Shown here piece by piece: positions 34,201 to 46,540 of a stretch of 64,000 nt of DNA (its first letter is position 1; the number at the start of each line of letters is the position of its first letter). Both the position numbers and the translations under genes were made by a program. Origin of the DNA: Verpa conica (Eukaryota; Ascomycota; Pezizomycetes; Pezizales; Morchellaceae). Location: the NCBI GenBank assembly GCA_033030425.1, contig JAUFSD010000014.1:682001-746000 (forward strand), written 5' to 3'. The notes beneath the pieces were generated by a model. It was not told where the DNA came from. It did no database searches and worked only from the letters and a program-made list of their open reading frames with translations.

Positions 34201-37200
34201 CTGGAACTCCGGGCGAACAAATTTTTTCTCCTTCTCCATAAGTTTACGGGCGAGTGCCTAGCTGTGCATGAGTAATAAAAGACACACCACAATTAACAGC
34301 TGACCGCCGCATTGACCATGATCTCGAAATCTGTCTCCCGAGAGCCTGAATTCAACATCAAACACTCCGGATGTTACTGCCTTAAAACTTTTATGTAAAA
34401 TATAGCTCTGGGCGTCTAAACATCCCTATTATTGGGCATGCCAAAAAGCGCGTGCGAATGATGGAATTTTAGCTCATTGTCTCGCTCCAGTCATGCTTAT
34501 CCGAGGAGCGAGTGCTTGGCGAGCTATGACCAACCTAAGCCTTTTCTTTTTTTTTTTTTTCTCGGAGATTCGGTCCTAGGGTCGCTTGGGGTCTTCGAGG
34601 CGATACTTGAACAGATGGAATGGCTGGACTACTCTACTCATATGTATTCTGTATGACCTGTAACAACTGTTACAGATACTGCCGCGGGGGCTTCAAGGAT
34701 TCCGATCTCTGCAGAAACCAACAGGAGGATAGGAAAGAGGCAAAAGCAATTCCTTCCCGTGAGTGCATTAGGTTATATTTTCGATACATACTCTATGTAT
34801 TTGGGATCTACCAGCGAGAAATAGGAACCGAAGGTTTTTTTTTAGCTTTTTATAATCATCACTCGGTGCCAAGCTAGGGTTTTGACTTTGACGACAGATA
34901 TATCTACGTGACAGCATAGTATTAGCACACTTTGTAGGGCATTCTAGGAATGAGTTTAGTATCCCCCATCAGTTTAGTCTTGCCTATATGACAATAGCGA
35001 TCTATATTGAACAGCATTAGAGTGCCAGTTTACCCGAAGTGAGTTACTGATAGTCCCTTGTACTATACGTGCTAGGTCCTGAAATACTAAGGAAGGTTAT
35101 ATTAGGATTACAAGTGCCGTATAATGTTGACTACATACCATATTTATTAAAGCAGAAGTATATTAAATTTTTATACTTCCCTGTTTTAATGCTACGGCTT
35201 GGCTGTTTATGCAGTGTCTGATGATTTGCAAGCAGGAATACTACGCCGCTGTATATGTAGCTTGCTGCATGGTATTACTACAACAATCAGTCCGACTCCA
35301 TTGTTGAGGGTAAATGCAATTTTTATTCCTATGGGACTAAAGATCCTTGAATTCATCTATTGCTCCGACCTTCTGGCAGAACTCAAGGGTGATTTGAATT
35401 TCATCTTTATAAATCTACGGCTTCTGTAATCGGTAGAGGTATGACTTCAATCTAACGCCTGAGAACGGTGAACACAAGGAAACTAATAAACAACTTCGAA
35501 TTTCGATCGCTTAGGGATATCGCATTGTAATCAGAATATCAACAGATACGCGACTCATACTTAATTACTAATAATATAGCGACTAGTCCTTAGTGACTAA
35601 ATAGCTACCAACCAGTATTCACTCTCATTGATGAACCGCCCCTACAACAGAAAACGCTCTACTTCTCGAATCTACCGCACTCCCATGGGGTTAAAATAGA
35701 GTTTGTGCAAGCCTCTTGCTGACTGTAATCGGAGCAAGGGTACGCGTTGCCAAACAGCAGAAAGCTAGGAAATTTGTTTTTCTAATCAGCCTATCGCACA
35801 CGTTGTGTTCCATCTCTTCAGTGGTAATGATTAGTATTAACGAGGGCCGGGTTAGCTCGGATCTATATACTAGGGTGGGGGCCTTATTTTATGTTCTCTA
35901 CTGCTGCCACCGGGAAAATCAATGTAGCTGTTACTACACGCATCTTTCAGCTACACTTAGAACATTTGGGGACGTTTTATGCAGAGTGTGGTGCCACGCG
36001 CAAGCACAGCCTACTTCGATAGAGTGTTCTTACTTGGTAGAATATCTGTGGTTACATTCTGACTTTCTAGTTGTGCGGGAAATGATACTCGGGTGGGGCG
36101 CTTAACGAATTAAGCTATACTTTCTAATCCTATGGTATTTTTGTGGGCTGGGAGTATATAGGAGGTACATAGTCTCAAGTCATACAGACCGGTGAAGCAC
36201 ACTCTCAATTCACCCCACAATAATTAGCTGTACCTCGAAGAACAATTTCCAATTAGAACTCTAAAGAGGGGTTATGATATATAAATCTACCGGGGCGTCT
36301 CAATTCCTGCCACGTATACGATTGCATATGTACTCGGAATAAAGATAAAGTTCTTGAAAACATTGTGTCGGATCAGCTCAGGATGTCGTTTATTTTGCCT
36401 TGCATGTGATATTCTCTACGTTTGGTTGATTGTTTCATGGTGGCTTTTCGGCGATCAGTAATAATATTAGGTTTCTTCAAGCAAACTCAGATAACAATCG
36501 AGTTGACCATTACCCCACCCCCCACAAGCTACAAAAGTAGATCCCTAGAGAATGCATTTTTAGGTTAGTTTACTGTGTTTGTTTTCACTAAATGTTTGCC
36601 AATAGTCCATGATTGTATTCTTAGCCTTCAACCTTAAAGCTCTACGAACTAATGATAGGGCCGTAAGACTTCAAGGCTAGAGCCAGGCATAAAAGATGAT
36701 ATGTATAAGCTAATGTTCATGTTTGGTTGGTTTTTATTAGTTTGGTAGTGGGTAAATATAAGTGCAGGCTCCGGCTGGATATTTCGATCGAATTATTTTA
36801 GGAGGGCAGAATTAATCCTAGCTACAGGGTGACAAATTAAGCATTGAAATGAATACTACTCTATGGCTGTAATAGATGCTAATAACAAAGATGAACTAAG
36901 ATAAAAAGATATGTTCATACTTTATAGAATGTCAATATTGAGGGAAGGTATCATTGCGCAATTGTTCCTAATTACGTCCATGTACTGAGTGAGATGTTTT
37001 TGTCCGACAATTAAGCCGGGGGCCCGGGCTTCGTCTACTGCTGGAGCTACAATATCTAAGCCATATGGTGACCGGGGTATTATAGTTCTACATGGAAGAT
37101 TTATGAGTAGTTTGTTTTGCTTTGGCTTTTATCGTGTCATAGTACCAGTTTACTATTTACGTTACGTTACCGGCACCCTGCCGAGGAATCTCCTGTCAAG

Positions 37201-37909
37201 ACTCTCAACGAGTGACTTTCGGTGACGGAGTTATTGAATAAATAATACATATATAGCTAGACGGATTTATCGAATCATTAATTATTCATAATACATTAAG
37301 CCCGAAAACTATGGTACACGTGGCGGCAGGAATATCATCATTTTGAGAATTGGATGGCTCAACCTCCAAACTTGTAGGCGACTAACACTAGCAGACTATA
37401 TCATGAAATTTATCTTTATCGCTATCATTTTCTGGTTTATTACGCCGGGTTCAGCTTCGGTCACCAAACCGATTACAGGATAAGAAATTTAATCACAAAA
37501 GATCACTCGATACTAGAACAAAGATTCGTGTAGTAAAATGGAGAGGACTGTAGGCTTAGGCCTCTATATATATGTGCTCCTAGAGGTGAAGCTTCCTAAA
37601 TCATAGGCCTGAAACATACTTTTACCGGTACTATACCTATTTATTTCGATACCCATAATATAATAATTCGGATCTAGCTATATAGCTCACTAATGAGACT
37701 ATGTAGCTACATATCACACCAAAGGTAATTTCTTACAAATCTCCCCGTACGTACAAATTAGACTACCGCGCAAGGAGATACAAGTACTAGGCGAAAGGTT
37801 ATGCATCTTTATATATTATAATGATAATAGCTAGCTGCTTTTATAGTATTAGCTCCCTTTATTCCCTAGTTTTTAAATTTTATAAACCCTCCAACTACAA
37901 CTATACACT
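31276..37909. other. Gene-poor region, 6.6 kb
   Basis: No supported gene. 31345-31445 is a GTA/GCG-type trinucleotide-rich tract upstream of the arrestin. 31.7-32.2 kb is relatively GC-rich with open frames on both strands, neither recognisable. Around 33581 there is a perfect palindrome CCCCCGATCCGGGGG. 34540-34561 is a poly-T run. From about 34.6 to 37.9 kb the sequence is AT-rich with stops in all frames, the look of old, decayed sequence. Confidence 0.5.
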
Positions 37910-38590
37910 GTGGCCTGCCTGGGGGCGCTGTCTATGAGCTGGCATGTTGGAGGGATACATGTATATACTATATTATATATATCCCCCTAATGGGTAGCAA
38001 TAAACTGGCTTTATAGGGAGTTCCCGCGATGGGATGCCCATTGGAGGGGCATGCTGCATATCCTGAATGGTTACACTACCGTTTTTCACAAGTACATCGC
38101 TTATATATCGTCCAGGTTTTCCAGGTAAAATATAACTATTGTTTGCTACCAAAGAAGCGGGGGCGGGGAGGCCTGTGGGAAAATGTAGAGGAAAGTGAAA
38201 TATGAGGAAGGATTAGCGTTGGTTGAATTGAGCTTGTGGTTACGTTTGTTTTTCTTTTTCTTTTGTTTTTGCTATTTTTCTTTTGTTTTGAATCAGAATA
38301 CCATAGCCTAAGGGCTTCATGTATTTAATGATTAATTAATTCATGCATACATGCTACCAAAGACGCACCCACCATATAAATACCCCATACTCCAAAAATA
38401 GGAATAATGGCTAGAAAATATGAACCTTTATTGTTACTTTTACACTTTTATACCATAGGTTATTGTATCTGGGGGGGTTGCGTTCTAGGTGTTTTCAGGT
38501 AGCCAGAAATATGTATTTATATGTTATTACCTATAGAGGGGACGTCTCCCCGATAGGCAGCGCCCCCCCTGGCGCCGGGGCATATACAAG
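37910..38590. mobile_element. Diverged relative of MITE-like element 1
   Basis: The right part (38390-38590) aligns by eye with the interior and right end of the element at 20.57-20.93 kb: AATAATGGCTAGAAAATATGA, then GTTCTAGGTGTTTTCAGGTAGCCAGAAAT, then TATGTTATTACCTATAGAGGGGACGT. The outermost right sequence (GGCAGCGCCCCCCCTGGCGCC) reappears inverted and diverged near 37912-37945 (CCTGGGGGCGCTGTCTATGAG), suggesting terminal inverted repeats about 620 bp apart. Part of the interval may be later insertion. The right end runs to within about 45 bp of the amidohydrolase stop. Confidence 0.5.
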
Positions 38591-38632
38591 AAGTGGAATG
38601 ATATGCTATAGTCACAAATCTATATTCTACAA

Positions 38633-39858
38633 CTATGAATCGGAATCAGATCTTGCGTCTAGCCTCAAAATCCTAACCGCATTCTCCCCCAACACCCCTT
38701 CAGCCTTCTTCTTGTCGCCTCCAAACGAATCGTTTATTGCCGCGTAGTTTGTCGTCACGCTCAACCACTTTTCTTGCTCCTTCTCATCCTCCGCTGATAA
38801 GGGGGGAAAGAAGGGATGATCCGTGCCAAAAAGCACTCTATCTGCCCCTGCAACCTCTACAGCCGCTTTCAACCCAACAGGTGAGTATATAACCGCATCA
38901 AGGAGGATATTCTTCTTTAGCAAATCCCATACACTTCTTTTGGGGGCGCTTGATAATTTTTTAAGATGTGCGTCATGGGCAATACAGGACTCAAGGCGAC
39001 CGGCAAGGAAGGGGAGGGCACCGCCAGAGTGAGCAAGGAGAATAGAGAAATCTGGATAACGGTCGAAAACACCGGAGAGTATAAGGCGAGAGACAGCAAT
39101 TGTTGTTTCCAAAGGAAAACTACAAAATATGGAGGTTAATAAGAGTTTGGATTGGCGAGTAAGGAGGGACCATACCCTAGTGCTAGGGGTAAGACATGAC
39201 CATATTCAGCTGCCCGCGGTCCGTAAACGTCTGCGGGCAGACCGTAATGGGGGTGTAAGAATACTATCTGTCCTGTCTCCTGCAATGCCTCGTACACTGG
39301 ATCTAATCTCTCATCATCCAGTCCTCCCCCGAGCCCGGATGTCCCCATAATTACACCCCTCATCCACTTCAGTCCCCTCAATCTCTTTACCTCTGCAACA
39401 ATCTCCTCAACACTCCCGCTCAATGGCAGAGTTCCAAATCCAAACAGTCGCCCAGGGTACCGTCCACATGTGGTATCTACCTCATCATTTATCCCCCTTG
39501 TTTTTTCTGCAGCTTCTTCGGGGGACAGAAAGTCGAGCCATGGATTTGCAAGCGAGATGACGGAAATGTCGATACCGTGCTGGTCCATGAAGGATATTTT
39601 ATAGGAGATGTCATAGTATTCAGGGCCAATGGGGCGGCCACGGGAGGTGGACGCGGATGTTTCAGAGTCTTCGCCGGGGAGAATTATGAGGCGAGATTCA
39701 GGAGACGGAGGGAATATGCGGACATAGGGGACTGTTGTGCGGGAGCGGAGGACTGGGGATGCGTGTTAGTATTGGTGCGAGAGAGAGGTGAGGGCAGACA
39801 ACATACGCTCCATGTAGGATGGTGGATAGACATGGGTATGAATATCAACAATTGTCAT
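38633..39858 (-). CDS. ACMSD-type amidohydrolase/decarboxylase
   Basis: Three exons (39858-39807, 39752-39176, 39119-38633) give 371 aa. The fold is the metal-dependent amidohydrolase_2 group that includes 2-amino-3-carboxymuconate-6-semialdehyde decarboxylase and fungal decarboxylases of aromatic acids. All expected metal and catalytic residues are visible: HxH in DIHTHVYPPSY at the N-terminus (supplied by exon 1), His in FLHPHYGLP, His in LLAHSGGALPF, and Asp in FGTDHPFFPP. The ISLANPWLDFL and FGFGTLPL blocks are also typical. The exact substrate cannot be told from sequence. It diverges from the 2-oxoglutarate oxygenase gene across a 0.9 kb gap, which may be a shared promoter. Its 3' end lies beside a MITE. 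Confidence 0.9.
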
Positions 39859-40781
39859 AACTGTGATAGGGTAATGTTTTTATGGAGTTCCTGTTTTATC
39901 TTATTATTTACGTTTGGGCAGTGAAGGTCAGCCTTGGAACGATAGGTGTTTGGTGTTGTAGTACTTAAGAAAGGTGAGCTGTTAGGCCCACAAGGGCATT
40001 TATTTATTATATTCCAACGAACTTGTAGATCAGTCCGCCGGGCGGGGAAGTGCGACAAGCGGACAGCTCCGGGCCTTACCAATTCCATTCTAGGTTCCGG
40101 ATAAATATTATGTTATAGCGTATGATAAACATGAGACACGATTAATTCAGAGTTTATGGCGAAGATTCTAGTAGTAGAATTGGCCACAAGATCGAACTTG
40201 TTCCTCGATCTCCCTTACCATATGGTGTAAGGTGATCTGTCATGGGCCTCGCTCCTGTTTTGTTGTATTTGTAGATCAATATGCCCCTTATCGGGGAAGC
40301 TTTGAGCTGAGGTAGAGTCAAATGGAATCTTGGAAAACATTCGATAGAGTAATACTAGATACAAAGCTCTAAAGCTTTGTTATTATTTAATTTGAATACA
40401 ATTATTAAAGTAATCCAGATCTCCAGTTATCAAGCTCCGTGATAGCTAGATGTGTTGTGCTGCTTTGCCCGGTTGCTAACCTAAACCGGCAAAGCAGCTT
40501 CCCTATCGCGATAAGGAGCCATTACGGAAGGTGGTAGATGTTGGATAACCTATAGATAACTGTAGGATAAGATAGTAAGATATGTGGGGAAAGTGTAGAG
40601 ATGTTTCCGGATCTGCCGATATGTAGCCTGTCTCCGAGGTAGAGATACCTTTCTCTTAAGAGTCCGTTCTCTCAGAGTATTCTAACCACATCTCTTTCAG
40701 CTTCATCTTTAGTCCCAGGTGTTTAGCTTGTTTCTCACTATACTGTAGCCGGCCCAACATTCAGTAGACACCAGCTTCAAC
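39859..40781. other. Divergent intergenic region between amidohydrolase and oxygenase
   Basis: 923 bp, no gene. It could carry a shared promoter for the divergent pair. It includes a G/C-rich imperfect repeat around 40465-40500, where AAAGCAGC and GCTTTGCCCGG words recur in opposite sense. Confidence 0.45.
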
Positions 40782-42116
40782 ATGGTCAACGCTCCTCAAG
40801 CTGTCACGACTGCTGTCTCTGAGGATCAGCTGTTCATTCCGGTGAGAGGCCTAAATACAACATTTCCAGCTGCCATGTTGACACAAACATCTAGCTCGTC
40901 GACTTTTCCCTCTTTTTAAATGGCACCGAAGAGGACAAGAAAACCGTAGCAAAAGGCATGGTCGACGGCTTTCAAGATGCTGGCTTTGTGTAAGCATAAC
41001 ACTCTCCAGCTAATCCCACGGTCCTGGCTCGAGAAAAGACGCCAAACGGAACCAGATAGCTTATTTTACATATTTCCTATAGCTATATCAAGAACCACGG
41101 CATCTCCCAATCCATTGTTGAAAACGTCTTCTCCGAATCCGCCAACTTTTTCCGCCGGCCCAAGGACCAGAAAAACACGCTTGCATGGGTGAGCTCACAG
41201 GTCAACCCTACCTATCACCACTAACAACCAGGCTAGACAACCCCCGAAGCAAACCGCGGCTATGTCGCCCACGGCCGCGAAAAGGTAACCCAGCTAGCCG
41301 ACCCCGCCCTCGTTAACGCTCTGCGTGCCGCCAACCCAGACCTCAAAGAGTCCTTTGAAATTGGCAGAGACGGCGTTCCAGGTCTGCCAAACCACTGGCC
41401 ATCTCATCTGGATGCGGAAGGACAGGTATTTACAGATGTGATGAAGGCCTTCTTTGATACCTGTAAGCAATTACATGTCGAAGTGATGCGGGCTATTGGG
41501 CTCGGTATGGGGCTTGAGCCTGGGTTTTTTGACAAGTTTACTTCTGGCGGTGATAATACGCTGCGTTTACTCCACTATCCTGCGACGCCGAAGGACGTAT
41601 TCTTGAAGAACAAAGGGCAGGTGAGGGCGGGCAAACATACAGATTATGGGAGTATTACGTTACTGTTCCAGGATGACCGTGGGGGGCTGCAAGTTAGGAG
41701 CCCACAGGGGACATTTGTGAATGCGACACCAATTCCAGGGACTAGTAAGTCACTATAATGGCTTAGGTGGCCTTTCTTTACTAATTTCTCGGTGCGGGTA
41801 GTTGTGGTAAATGCGGGTGACCTGCTGGCGAGATGGTCGAACTGTACGATTAAGTCTACAGAGCATCAGGTTGTTGAGCCACCCATAGCGCCAGAGAGTG
41901 ATGAGTATCCGGCGAGGTATTCTTGCGCGTATGTCCCCCCCAATCTCCTCTTGAATTCTGAGAGCCTTAATTCTTGGCAGTTACTTCTGCAACCCGAACT
42001 TTGATCAATTTATCGAAGCCCTTCCTGGGACTTACGAAACCGAAGCGGATAAAAAATTTCCAGGGATTAATAGCGGCGACTATCTTGTACAAAGGCTTAC
42101 AAGTACCTATGTTTGA
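40782..42116 (+). CDS. 2-oxoglutarate/Fe(II)-dependent dioxygenase, isopenicillin N synthase-like
   Basis: Six exons (40782-40841, 40895-40989, 41083-41188, 41237-41744, 41802-41928, 41981-42116) give 343 aa, the usual length. The DIOX_N part shows LVDFSLFLNG, GFQDAGFVYIKNHGIS and FFRRPKDQK. The Fe/2OG core shows the HxD pair in AGKHTDYGSITLLFQDD, the distal His in STEHQVV and the 2OG-binding Arg in ARYSCAYF, all intact. Many fungal relatives oxidise secondary metabolites, gibberellin-like compounds or flavonoids, but no substrate can be assigned here. The last intron hides in what looks like an open frame; splicing restores YFCNPNFDQ and ends at STYV. Divergent partner: the ACMSD-type enzyme. 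Confidence 0.92.
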
Positions 42117-43247
42117 GCGGTTGGCAGATTAGGGTGTTTTTTTAGCTTATGCTTCAATGGATAGTCTGCGGGTGGTGGTGTATAGGGAAAGTTTAGTAGT
42201 TACCACGCTGGGTGTAAAATAAATAAGGAACCTGGGATTTCGAGGTTAAAATAAAAGACCCTGAATCCCAATAAATTTCAATGTTATCTATCGACTGTAC
42301 TCCCCGGGTCAGAGAGTTGCTCCGTTTGGCTAAAAGCGATTATCTGGGTCGTTCGAAGGAAATTAATAGACTTACTTTTAATTAGTATGAGACCTCTAGC
42401 TCTATAATGGCCTAAAATTCTTGAATATATAACCTAGTAAATACAATCGACATGGATATAGGGGTTTTTGCGTTTAGAATACCCGTAGGTTCTGGCTAAT
42501 GGTATTATCTTTACGGGGAATAGTTTTTTGGGGGTCATTTCTAGTACAGTGGCTATATAGAACTCTCTGTAAGAATATATATTCTAAGCAGAAACCCCCG
42601 AGAAGAGCCGTACTGGATTATATTTGACCTAAGATAGCCCTCATTGGGTTAGAATACTTCCTCTGTAAGAATATTCCCCTCAATGTTTGGTCTCGACCGT
42701 ATTTCTATATATATAGAGCTAGAGAGCTTCTACTGTATGCCATCATACAATATCACTCGTTATAACTATAAGATGGGTATTTGACGATGAGGTATATATA
42801 CCTAGAACCTCTTAATAGGTTCACTGGGTCCTATCTATACAAAGCAAAAGAGATGAACAGCAAAATACATAAGCCCTGCCCTATTCTCAGTCATGCGTCC
42901 TATTAGATACAAAGGCCTTAATAGAATCCGTAGGTATCCTGGCTCGAAAACAACTAATAATAGTAGTATTGCCGAATATGAACCCTAACAAGTTTCATGT
43001 TCTGAAAATGCTCAGTCATGACCGGCTACATTCGGATGCCTACATAACATCAAGCCAACCTACCTGTTTCGGAGACGCCACAGCCGTGCAGCCAACCAAA
43101 GACATTTATATTAAGGAGTGTTGTACAATGTTAAACACATCACCCAACCTCCGGATATATCGCACCGAGAGGGGACCATTCCTCCAGCCAAACGATTATA
43201 CAGCATAATACTACAAAGTTACATCATACGAATCACGCGCGCCAAAA
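42117..43247. other. Intergenic between oxygenase and array-family copy G
   Basis: AT-rich; it contains the pogo-like MITE at 42547-42735 and related-looking words (GGGGTTTTTGCG, ACGGGGAATAG) just upstream at 42460-42545. No gene is supported. Confidence 0.5.
42547..42735. mobile_element. Pogo/Fot1-like MITE candidate
   Basis: The left end CAGTGGCTATATAGAACTCT is preceded by TA; the right end, read on the minus strand, is CAGTAGAAGCTCTCTAGCTC and is followed by TA. CAGT..ACTG termini flanked by TA duplications are the hallmark of pogo/Fot1 (Tc1-mariner superfamily) elements. At 189 bp it has no coding capacity, so it would be non-autonomous. The ends match imperfectly. Confidence 0.5.
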
Positions 43248-44563
43248 ATGGATGGAGATGAAAAACCCATGAGCTCCCAGCGCCGGGAACAGGTTCTAGG
43301 TAAGTAATTCCCCTCTCTCTCCAATTCACTCTTCAGCCCTCTCCTAACAATTTCTTAGAGAATTGTAGATGGCTCTTTGGCCAAGAGGTTCAGCTCATTA
43401 CGTTCTACCACACATTCAACAACGGGGTCTCAAACGCCTGTACAGCGCTTATCTTGCCAAAGTCGTACTCGCTGCACTCTCAATCTCAAGAGGACTTCAA
43501 CGCCAAAATCCTACTGAAGGCCGAATGCAAAGCCAAGGGGAAGAAATGGGTGACCCGCGAGGATGCGATCAATAATCTGCTATGGGCAGTTGAGAGTAAG
43601 GTGGGGGAAATACTACAGCCAGATACAAAGGGAGAGTTCCAGGTCAATAAATCAGCAATTCCAAAGACATGCAAGAAGAAAAATGAGACCGAAATCCCGA
43701 TGGGTCCTGAAGATGTTAGAAAGACACCGATAACACCTATAGATAAGGTCGGAGAGCCCATATACGAGTTAGACAGCAGGAGTGTACAGGGCGAAAAAAT
43801 ACACAGGCTAGGAGGAAATAAGAAGATCTGGAGGATTGTGGGATACACGTCGTCAGGCGAGCCTTGTATCGAAGAGTATGAACCTGAGGGGGCTACGGAC
43901 ACCAGCCCATTATCACAACCAAGATATTCAATTTCCGGCGCACAAAAGTCTCGTTTAGCTACAGCTACACCGCCGTCAAGATATGTAGTTCTTGGCACAC
44001 CAAGAACCCGTTTAAGTACAGCTGAATATGCTCCATCAAATACCGAGACAGATGCAACCTTCTCCACGCCTGGAACCCCGGTTATGAGCGACGTCGAAAC
44101 AGCCATCGGATCCGATGGCCTCGGAGACGATGCAGCAAACTCCCGCGAGGATAATAGACGGCTCAACAATGTTCTTATTCTTGCAGCCCGCGCAGGTGCG
44201 AAGTTCGCTGAGCTGCAAGGCAAGCGTGCTTCAGTCTCTGGCGGAGACCCACAAGCGCCTGCGACTCCTACCAGAAATTATCAACAAATACTAGATGAAC
44301 AAGAATTAGCTGTTAAGGACTTCTTGCACTGGATAAAGCAAAAGAACCAGCGTATAATGTCCCTCGAGATGGAGCTTAAAGAAGCTCAAATTGCTAGGGA
44401 CGCTGGTATCCGAATGTGTGCTGAGGTCAAGGCGCAGCTGAAGAAGGAAACCTTGCGGGCGGATGAAAGTGAAGCGAGAGAGATGGACACAAATGCGCTT
44501 CTTGAGAGACTTTTTAGGAATAGGAGTGATTCAAGATCTGTGAGATCAGGATTAGAAACATGA
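43248..44563 (+). CDS. Dispersed array-family copy G: uncharacterised WR-VGYT-SGEP motif protein
   Basis: Exon 1 43248-43299 (52 nt, ending REQVL then phase 1); intron 43300-43358 (GTAAGT..TTAG); exon 2 43359-44563; 418 aa, the longest member. It lies 24 kb from the main array with five unrelated genes between. N-terminal domain: ENCRWLFGQEVQLITFYHTF, CTALILPKSYSLHSQ, AINNLLWAVESKVGEILQP, VNKSAIPKTCKK. The motif is WRIVGYTSSGEPCIEEYEPE from 43829, with two conservative changes against A-E. The second patch is STPGTPVMSDVETA. A repeated segment (SRLATATPPSRYVVLG / TRLSTAEYAPS) is unique to this copy. The C-terminus is helical, with a predicted coiled coil ending in a Ser/Arg-rich tail. Function unknown. 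Confidence 0.85.
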
Positions 44564-45638
44564 CGGTATATTTAGAGTTTGGGAGTGCAGTTGGGCGGTA
44601 TATTTTTGGGATGGATAACCATCATCACCATCAGGAAATATATCTATAATGGGAGTTCTTGTCTACATGAAATTTATTTTCTTATAATTTTGCTCCTAAA
44701 CACCGAGTGATTTTATATGATTTTTACTATATTGATAGCTACATAGCTAGGAGCTAGAGTTGGATGAGGTTAATAAGACCCAAGTTCCATTTTTCAAAGC
44801 CTAGTATATTCAAATCCTCGTGCATATGATTAATGTAATGCTTATTCTATTTACACTTAGTAATCAAGCCGATGCTTCGTAGTCAGTAGTAGTTAAGTTG
44901 AAAGCTCAGGATAAATATTATTTGGTAACTGCTGCATGGTGGAAACAGCGGTTGTGAATGAATGGCGATTCCATTTAGTTCGTGACAGAAGTTAAAGGTC
45001 TGATCTTAGCTTTAGCTGAGGATACCTGGCAGGGTAACATTATTGTAGGCTCACACCCTCCCACCTATACTTGGGGGAAAGATGATAGTGTGTATAAACT
45101 AATCACATAATATCACTCGATTAGAATAGCACCCGTTGAAAAGGTATACTTAAAGATAAATTAAGCGCTATTACAAAGTCAACACTGGTTCTCAATAAAC
45201 CCCCTGGATCGATTGAATTCGGACATATTGACAAAAATTTTAGGTAAAAAGCTGACATGATTGTGATCCCTAATAAGATAGAGACAAAGTCAGAACCGAA
45301 GTAGAGGTGTTAAAGGTTAGAAAATGATATAAGAATCGGTTACTAGGGACATAAATACCAAATTATATATTTTCGGGTGTCAAAATTAAGCGAAAAACCA
45401 CTTCCATCCACAACTACCAAACCACACCTATAAATCAGACAATATATTCAGAAGAAATTTAAATACTTTTCTCTACTACCCATTTGCCTTAATGACTGCT
45501 TCTGCTCTCTCTACTTTGTATGGGGGAGGGGTGATGTGTGTTGCGGTTACGGTCTCGATGTTCGCTTAATTTTGACATCCAACAATATAATCCTCTTACC
45601 ACGCCTAGGGTGTAAAATAAACAGATACTAACCGGCCG

Positions 45639-45881
45639 TTAATTTTCTAGAGCAGTGATTTGTCTATTTACGAGAGCCACCAATTCCATAGGATTTAGTA
45701 CAACATTCAACGTCTGTAGGATCTTTGAGACAGAATCCAGGTTGGATATGCCACTTCCACTGCTACAAGTAAAAGTTGTAATACAGACACCAGAGTTCCT
45801 ATATAAGGTACATCTATCGTTAATGGTAGCTTCTGCGGCGGTGGTAAAGAGGAGAGTGGTGGTTTTGATAAAGAAATTCAC
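45639..45881 (-). pseudogene. Small secreted cysteine-rich protein, frameshifted
   Basis: The minus-strand frame starts at an ATG at 45881 and encodes a likely signal peptide (MNFFIKTTTLLFTTAAEA, cut after about residue 18). It is followed by DRCTLYRNSGVCITTFTCSSGSG, with Cys at 24, 33 and 39. Past that point the frame drifts into non-cysteine sequence, but a neighbouring frame reads GFCLKDPTDVECC (about 45745 down to 45700) before a stop at 45665-45663. The pairing GxCxxTxxCSS...GxCxxDPxDVxCC is a familiar cysteine-rich module at the N-terminus of secreted fungal proteins, including some cell-wall and peptidoglycan hydrolases. A one-base loss around 45749 would explain the break. As it stands an 80-residue secreted peptide could still be made, but a decayed gene is more likely. 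Confidence 0.5.
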
Positions 45882-46540
45882 TGTTAAAAGACCTAGGTGC
45901 CCACTATTTCCACTTTCCAGCTGGAGACTCCCAGATGAGGGGCTTCTTTATAGAAGTGGGTTGCCAATTGAAACTTTAATCCTACTTAAAAGGTTGATAT
46001 CTTAGGATTCTCTGTACTGGTTCGTAAAGAGATGATTTATAAATGAGATACAAAACTAACAATTTGCCTCCTAGTATCGCATGGCATGGGAAAGGCTTCA
46101 TATTCTTAGTTTTCTTGGAGTTGGGCCTCGTTATTATTAGAAGCACAAAATATATTCAATAGGGGTTTAGTTCTTAGGACCTACCAAAGCCAGCGTTACC
46201 CACCAATCTTTATATTCGTAAACCAAAATCACAAGATATTTTGTTGACTCGTACCTTTCAATACGCTGCCAATTAAGTTACCCTGTAGCTAGAATTCAAG
46301 GCTGGATACCTCTTGACTTTGTGGCACGTTCCACAGTTTTATTGCGACGATATAAAATAAAAGGTAAAAATAAGGGACTCACCGCATCCCAGCAGCAGTC
46401 TTAATACCAGCCCTAGCCAGTCGATTTTCTACACAGCACTGACTGCGGCCCTTTGTCGGATATACCCGATAATCAGTAACATAAAGGCTAGTGGTCGGTC
46501 TATAGTGCGGAGTTGAAATGCAGTGTAGAACAAACAATTT

